62,739 nucleotides of DNA. Source: Christensenella sp. UBA4675 (GTDB lineage Bacteria; Bacillota; Clostridia; Christensenellales; Borkfalkiaceae). The notes beneath the pieces were generated by a model. That model did not search any database. It had not been told where the DNA came from and saw only the letters and a list, made by a program, of their open reading frames with translations. The stretch lies in contig DHLF01000004.1 of NCBI GenBank assembly GCA_002405165.1, forward strand, positions 1 through 62,739, given 5' to 3'. Positions 59,496-62,739 of the stretch are shown here, piece after piece (the first letter of the stretch is position 1; each line of letters begins with the position of its first letter). The translations under genes and the position numbers were made by a program.

Positions 59496-59500
59496 AACTA

Positions 59501-59531
59501 AAAGGAAGAAGTTTAAACTTCTTCCTTTTTC
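59501..59531. terminator. Bidirectional terminator between the 78-aa gene and the NTPase
   Basis: AAAGGAAGAAG/CTTCTTCCTTT stem with A/T runs on both sides; overlaps the last codons of the NTPase. Confidence 0.75.
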
Positions 59532-61234
59532 ATGTCTAAATCATACTGCTTTATTAATGAGTTAACTCTATATTCACTGGATTTATCATTTGGATATTTT
59601 CGTTTTATTCCATTCAAAAGGTTTAATAAATCATTTTTTAAATCTGGAATATACTCCTTTATTATCTGACAAACCAAATGGTTTATACCCCAAAATTCGT
59701 CATTAATATCACCATCTATTTTTTGTAAGAAGAAGTTGTTTTCTTTTAGATTAGATTTAATATACTCTTTAGACTCGTCATCTAAATTACTATATTTGTT
59801 AGTTATTTCATACAACCCTGATTTCAATTCTTTTAAATCATTTAACACCAATTTAGATGTAAGGCTATATTTTATTTGATTATTGCAAAACTCTTTATAT
59901 TCTTTGATAATATTAATAAAAGTTTCATTTTGTTCACCAAAGCTATCTAATCTAAAGTTGAGTTTGTTTAATTTTTTAAATAATTCTTCTTTGTCTATGA
60001 AAGATAAATCCACATAATCCGCATAACAATACCAATCTCTAATGAGCTGATTTATTGTCGAGTGATTGTAATTTAAATCATCTGGAATTGATAATATAAG
60101 TTCGTATTGTTTTTTTATAATATTTACCTTATTTTCATCCGAACAAAAAAAACAAGATTTTAAGATATTTTCATCTTTTGGATTAAATATTTCATCTAAT
60201 AAAGAATAATCTTCATTTAAATATATATCATTAATTGCTTCAACTAAATTAAAATCATCTCTTAAAGATTTGTCATAAGAAGTAATAATGTTACCAAAAG
60301 ATTTTTCACAGTATTTTAAATAATCACTTTCTTTGCATTTATCACTATATATTATGGAATACTTATTAGTCATCAATTCATTAACGCAGTATATACATAT
60401 TTTCATAATTTGTTCAAATTTATTACAATTATAAGAATTAGATTTTATATAATCTTGGATTTGAAGGAATAAAGAATTGGCTTTTATTGCCATTCTTATA
60501 TTTTTATTAAATTCTATCATTAATTTGTCCACAATAAGGTTTATGTTCTCAGCAAAAATAGTTCTTATAACGTCTTCAGGTGTTTCCGTTATTTTATAAA
60601 TTCTATCAAAAATTTTTTCTTTGTAGAAACCTAAAATATCATCACTTAAGTTGATTTTAGAAATAAATTTTTCTGTTGTAACTTTATCATTTTCGAGTTT
60701 TTCTATTTCATATTTTTTATTTTTCTTCCCATATTTAGTGTCTAAATCAGCCAAAACAACAACTTTAAATCCTTGATTAATTAAATTATTTATAAATCCC
60801 AGTAACTCTTCTGCAGTAATTTTATCGCTTTTTCGTTCAAAATCATCAAGTATAATCAAGTAGGGAATATTTTTTTTAGATTTTAATTTTTCACAAAGTT
60901 TTAAATTTTCATCATCAATGTTTAAATTTATCCCGCAAGAGAATCCAACACCTATATTTATCAATTTAGCAACATTAGTAATAGTATTCAAAACTTTTTT
61001 TGCTGGGTGTATTAACTGATACAACTCGGTATTTACTTCATCAATAGAATTTTTTCCGAAAAGTGAAGAATAAGCAATCTTCAATTTTTTATCTTTAACA
61101 TCTTGAGCTTTTGATTTTATATACTCCTTAATCTCGTATGTTTTTCCTATTCCCCAAGGTCCACTAATCAAGATTGCAGTTTCATTGCTTGTAATTAATC
61201 TATTAATAACGTTTTTTATGTTTTTTGCTTCCAT
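59513..61234 (-). CDS. KAP/AAA-like P-loop NTPase, probable defence protein
   Basis: 573 residues. Walker A SGPWGIGKTYE (24-34) and Walker B YLIILDDFERKS (D130-D131, E133) with FKVVVLADLD as the sensor strand; the arrangement resembles KAP-family NTPases found in phage-defence loci. Residues 190-573 are helical, with no recognised effector domain or membrane segment. Transcribed from its own promoter (TTGAAT-17-TATAAT); AGGAGAAAG precedes the ATG. Position beside a restriction-modification system on a mobile island suggests an accessory or separate anti-phage role. Function not demonstrated. Confidence 0.8.
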   Translation of the reverse strand: MEAKNIKNVINRLITSNETAILISGPWGIGKTYEIKEYIKSKAQDVKDKKLKIAYSSLFGKNSIDEVNTELYQLIHPAKKVLNTITNVAKLINIGVGFSCGINLNIDDENLKLCEKLKSKKNIPYLIILDDFERKSDKITAEELLGFINNLINQGFKVVVLADLDTKYGKKNKKYEIEKLENDKVTTEKFISKINLSDDILGFYKEKIFDRIYKITETPEDVIRTIFAENINLIVDKLMIEFNKNIRMAIKANSLFLQIQDYIKSNSYNCNKFEQIMKICIYCVNELMTNKYSIIYSDKCKESDYLKYCEKSFGNIITSYDKSLRDDFNLVEAINDIYLNEDYSLLDEIFNPKDENILKSCFFCSDENKVNIIKKQYELILSIPDDLNYNHSTINQLIRDWYCYADYVDLSFIDKEELFKKLNKLNFRLDSFGEQNETFINIIKEYKEFCNNQIKYSLTSKLVLNDLKELKSGLYEITNKYSNLDDESKEYIKSNLKENNFFLQKIDGDINDEFWGINHLVCQIIKEYIPDLKNDLLNLLNGIKRKYPNDKSSEYRVNSLIKQYDLDMKKEEV

Positions 61235-61251
61235 ATCTTTCTCCTAAAGTT

Positions 61252-61280
61252 ATTATACCAAACTATATCTCATAATTCAA
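61252..61280 (-). promoter_or_regulatory. Promoter of the NTPase gene
   Basis: Minus strand TTGAAT (61280-61275), 17 bases, TATAAT (61257-61252). Confidence 0.75.
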
Positions 61281-61346
61281 TAATTTATCGACAACCTTAT
61301 CCACCTATCACCAACATACACTTTAAAGTTAGAATTGGATAGCATT

Positions 61347-61374
61347 GGCTCCGCCAGTAGTGAATAATACGAAC
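61347..61374. repeat. Right attachment repeat
   Basis: Imperfect copy of 54318-54345, starting GGCTCCGCCA. It ends inside a terminator-like hairpin, like the left copy. Confidence 0.6.
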
Positions 61375-61405
61375 GAGAGGGATATCTTTGAGTTCGTATT
61401 TTTTC
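61366..61405 (+). terminator. Terminator-like hairpin at the right island end
   Basis: AATACGAAC/GTTCGTATT followed by TTTTTC. It is placed relative to TCCGCCA exactly like the tRNA-Ser terminator at the left end and is probably a displaced tRNA terminator. Confidence 0.65.
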
Positions 61406-61457
61406 ATTTAGAGTTCTTTTCAGTAATTTATCCATTATCTTTTATAGACTAAAACAA

Positions 61458-61486
61458 AACACTTTGCGTCTAGCAAGGTGTTTTTA
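61458..61486 (+). terminator. Orphan terminator-like hairpin
   Basis: AACACTTTGC/GCAAGGTGTT followed by TTTATTG. No plus-strand gene lies upstream. Confidence 0.5.
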
Positions 61487-61606
61487 TTGTATAACTCCTA
61501 TTTATCTTTTCCGTTCGTCCGCCATATCGTATCAGAATTAGATTGCAGATGTAAATGGAAAAAATTATTGCTTAAACAATTAAATATAAATATAATATTT
61601 CTCACG

Positions 61607-61637
61607 AGACTGGGTTTAGAAACCTCAGTCTTTTTTA
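61607..61637 (+). terminator. Orphan terminator-like hairpin
   Basis: GACTG ... CAGTC with inner GTTT/AAAC, then TTTTTT. No intact gene in 61405-61794; the region looks like debris. Confidence 0.5.
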
Positions 61638-61762
61638 TTGTTCATAAATTTCAAAGACAATATTTTTTCTTTTCATTGACATCTGCTTTGTAACTAAACA
61701 ACAAGATTATGTCAAGCACCCGCCAAAGTGCCAAATTTACTTTTGACTATGTTGTTTGCTTG

Positions 61763-61791
61763 AAATTCATCGATGTTTCTGATATAATTTC
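61763..61791 (+). promoter_or_regulatory. Promoter of the serine hydrolase gene (very short leader)
   Basis: TTGAAA near 61761-61766, 18 bases, then TATAAT just six bases before the ATG at 61795. Transcription would start at or next to the start codon. Confidence 0.55.
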
Positions 61792-61794
61792 AAT

Positions 61795-62739
61795 ATGGAT
61801 TGGTTTAATTACTACGGACTTGCCATAATGGCGGTTATTATGATACCTAATATAATTTATGCAGTAAAGCATAAAAATCAAGTGGCCGTTTACGATAACA
61901 GGGTGGCTATTGTTTTTGAGCAAATCGGCAGATATGGCTGTTTTATCTTTATGATATTCAATATTCTGTACACATATATCGGCTTTTGGTTTTCTTTCGG
62001 GGAAATATTTTACATAGCCGTCAATACAGTTTTACTTTTAGGGTATTGTATATCTTGGATTGTGCTGTGGAATAAAAACGGTATCGTAAAAGCTTTGTTG
62101 CTTTCTATAATACCGTCATTAGTTTTTATTATATCAAGCATACTTATTGCAAGTATTCCTTTATTTGTGTTTGCCGTTATTTTTACCGTAACGCATATTC
62201 TTATTTCTATAAAGAGCGCAAAGGCGGAAAATACGGACGAGCCGAATATAAAAAAGAAAACGATTATTTCGGTTATAGCGTTATTATTGAGTGTGGCTTT
62301 GATTTTTGTTGGCACATTTGGCGGACTGCTTGTTTATCAACAAATCATTTTCAGCAAACTTAAAAATATGTCGTCGTTGGACATGATCGAATATTGTTGT
62401 TCAAATAAAAACACTAAAATAAGCGTTGCACTCATTGAAAACGGTGAAATTACATATCATATTTATGGTAAAAACGGCGAAGAAACAAACATATACGATT
62501 ATGAAATCGGTTCGATTAGTAAAACTTTTGTCGGTGCATTGTGTGCAAAAGCCATAAATGAAAATAGACTAAATTTGACAGACAGTATTGCGAAGTATCT
62601 TGATTTGAGAAATGATAAATATTACCCGACAATAGAGAGGCTTTTAACGCATACATCCGGATACGCCTCTTATTATTTTGAAATTTCTATGATTGGCAAC
62701 AAATTTGCGCATATTACAAACGATTTTTACGGAATAGGC
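61795..62739 (+). CDS. Membrane-anchored serine hydrolase, beta-lactamase fold (3' end outside window)
   Basis: 315 codons from ATG 61795 run off the window. Residues 1-190 contain about six membrane helices (GLAIMAVIMIPNIIY, FIFMIFNILYTYIGFWF, LLLGYCISWIVLW, ALLLSIIPSLVFIISSILI and two more). From about residue 205 an extracellular serine beta-lactamase/transpeptidase-like domain begins: ISVALIENGEITYHIYG, the S-x-x-K nucleophile motif in IGSISKTFVGAL, and LLTHTSGY. Class-C-like esterases or peptidases with this membrane module occur in Firmicutes. It lacks a ribosome site, and its codon choice differs from both island and host core. An alternative start at the ATG 33 bases downstream is possible. 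Confidence 0.8.
   Translation, partial: MDWFNYYGLAIMAVIMIPNIIYAVKHKNQVAVYDNRVAIVFEQIGRYGCFIFMIFNILYTYIGFWFSFGEIFYIAVNTVLLLGYCISWIVLWNKNGIVKALLLSIIPSLVFIISSILIASIPLFVFAVIFTVTHILISIKSAKAENTDEPNIKKKTIISVIALLLSVALIFVGTFGGLLVYQQIIFSKLKNMSSLDMIEYCCSNKNTKISVALIENGEITYHIYGKNGEETNIYDYEIGSISKTFVGALCAKAINENRLNLTDSIAKYLDLRNDKYYPTIERLLTHTSGYASYYFEISMIGNKFAHITNDFYGIG

Larger units (their letters stand above)
54321..61374. mobile_element. 7-kb integrative defence island in tRNA-Ser
   Basis: It is bounded by an imperfect direct repeat that includes the tRNA 3' end (54318-54345 and 61347-61374; 23 of 28 positions match, TCCGCCA identical). Contents in order: large serine recombinase, fused m5C/m6A methyltransferase, HNH nuclease, structured leader with a 78-residue gene, and a P-loop NTPase. 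CpG is almost absent, in sharp contrast to host genes on both sides. No replication or conjugation genes, so it is non-self-transmissible unless mobilised in trans. Confidence 0.75.

Noticed and set aside
61478..61693. 71-codon plus-strand frame
   Set aside because: It contains two terminator hairpins, lacks a ribosome site and its composition does not look coding.
62010..62315. 101-codon minus-strand frame at the right edge
   Set aside because: It is the opposite strand of the membrane segment of the serine hydrolase.

Overview
The window looks like a chromosome segment of an AT-rich, endospore-forming Bacillota, most likely a gut Clostridia lineage. This rests on AT-rich sequence with Gram-positive Shine-Dalgarno sites, on the gene order priA-def-fmt-rsmB-rlmN-rsgA-rpe-thiN-spoVM next to rpmB-asp23-yloV-recG (the Bacillus/Clostridium 'ylo' neighbourhood), and on a 24-residue SpoVM gene. 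Host genes are unusually rich in CpG for their base composition. There is no rRNA and no CRISPR array. Five tRNA genes are present: Thr, Cys, Gly, Val and Ser.

Layout. (1) 1-5980 is the end of a prophage or related integrative element next to tRNA-Thr(CGU). It carries a leftward recombination operon (ssb, recT, a DUF1351-type gene, a YqaJ-type exonuclease, two small genes, a Cro-like repressor), a divergent control region with three 18-bp operators, two tandem paralogous repressors and a tyrosine integrase facing the tRNA 3' end. (2) 6.2-24.4 kb is metabolic and envelope sequence: a lipid kinase, a hydrolase, a DUF6062 protein, a ROK kinase, twin four-helix membrane proteins, a large sialidase-fold lipoprotein, a DUF368 undecaprenyl-phosphate transporter, an amino-acid ABC importer with ArgR-like boxes, TcdA, a 3-hydroxyacyl-CoA dehydrogenase, a Na+-pump decarboxylase beta subunit behind a riboswitch-like leader, an iron alcohol dehydrogenase and Ogt. 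(3) 24.5-53.3 kb is housekeeping: a tRNA operon, recG, yloV, asp23, rpmB, spoVM, the priA-thiN operon, rpoZ-yicC, pcrA-ligA, rpsU, HIT, mtaB, prmA, mtnN, rho, an MBL-fold protein, radC, tsaD and prfB with its programmed +1 frameshift. (4) 53.3-54.2 kb is gene-poor. (5) About 54.32-61.37 kb is a compact 7-kb island inserted at the 3' end of tRNA-Ser(UGA). (6) The right edge holds the start of a membrane-anchored serine hydrolase of the beta-lactamase fold.

The island is the most interesting part. A large serine recombinase reads into the antisense of the tRNA gene. Next comes one polypeptide carrying both a cytosine-C5 and an adenine-N6 methyltransferase, divergent from an HNH nuclease; the two are expressed from overlapping face-to-face promoters flanked by a direct repeat. 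Then come a structured RNA leader feeding an unrecognised 78-residue protein, and a P-loop NTPase with its own promoter. The enzyme combination matches what I know of HphI-type (type IIS) restriction-modification, but with both methyltransferases fused. The island is nearly devoid of CpG while flanking host genes are rich in it, so it is a recent arrival. I read it as a mobile defence island; the functional link between the restriction system, the RNA/small protein and the NTPase is inference.
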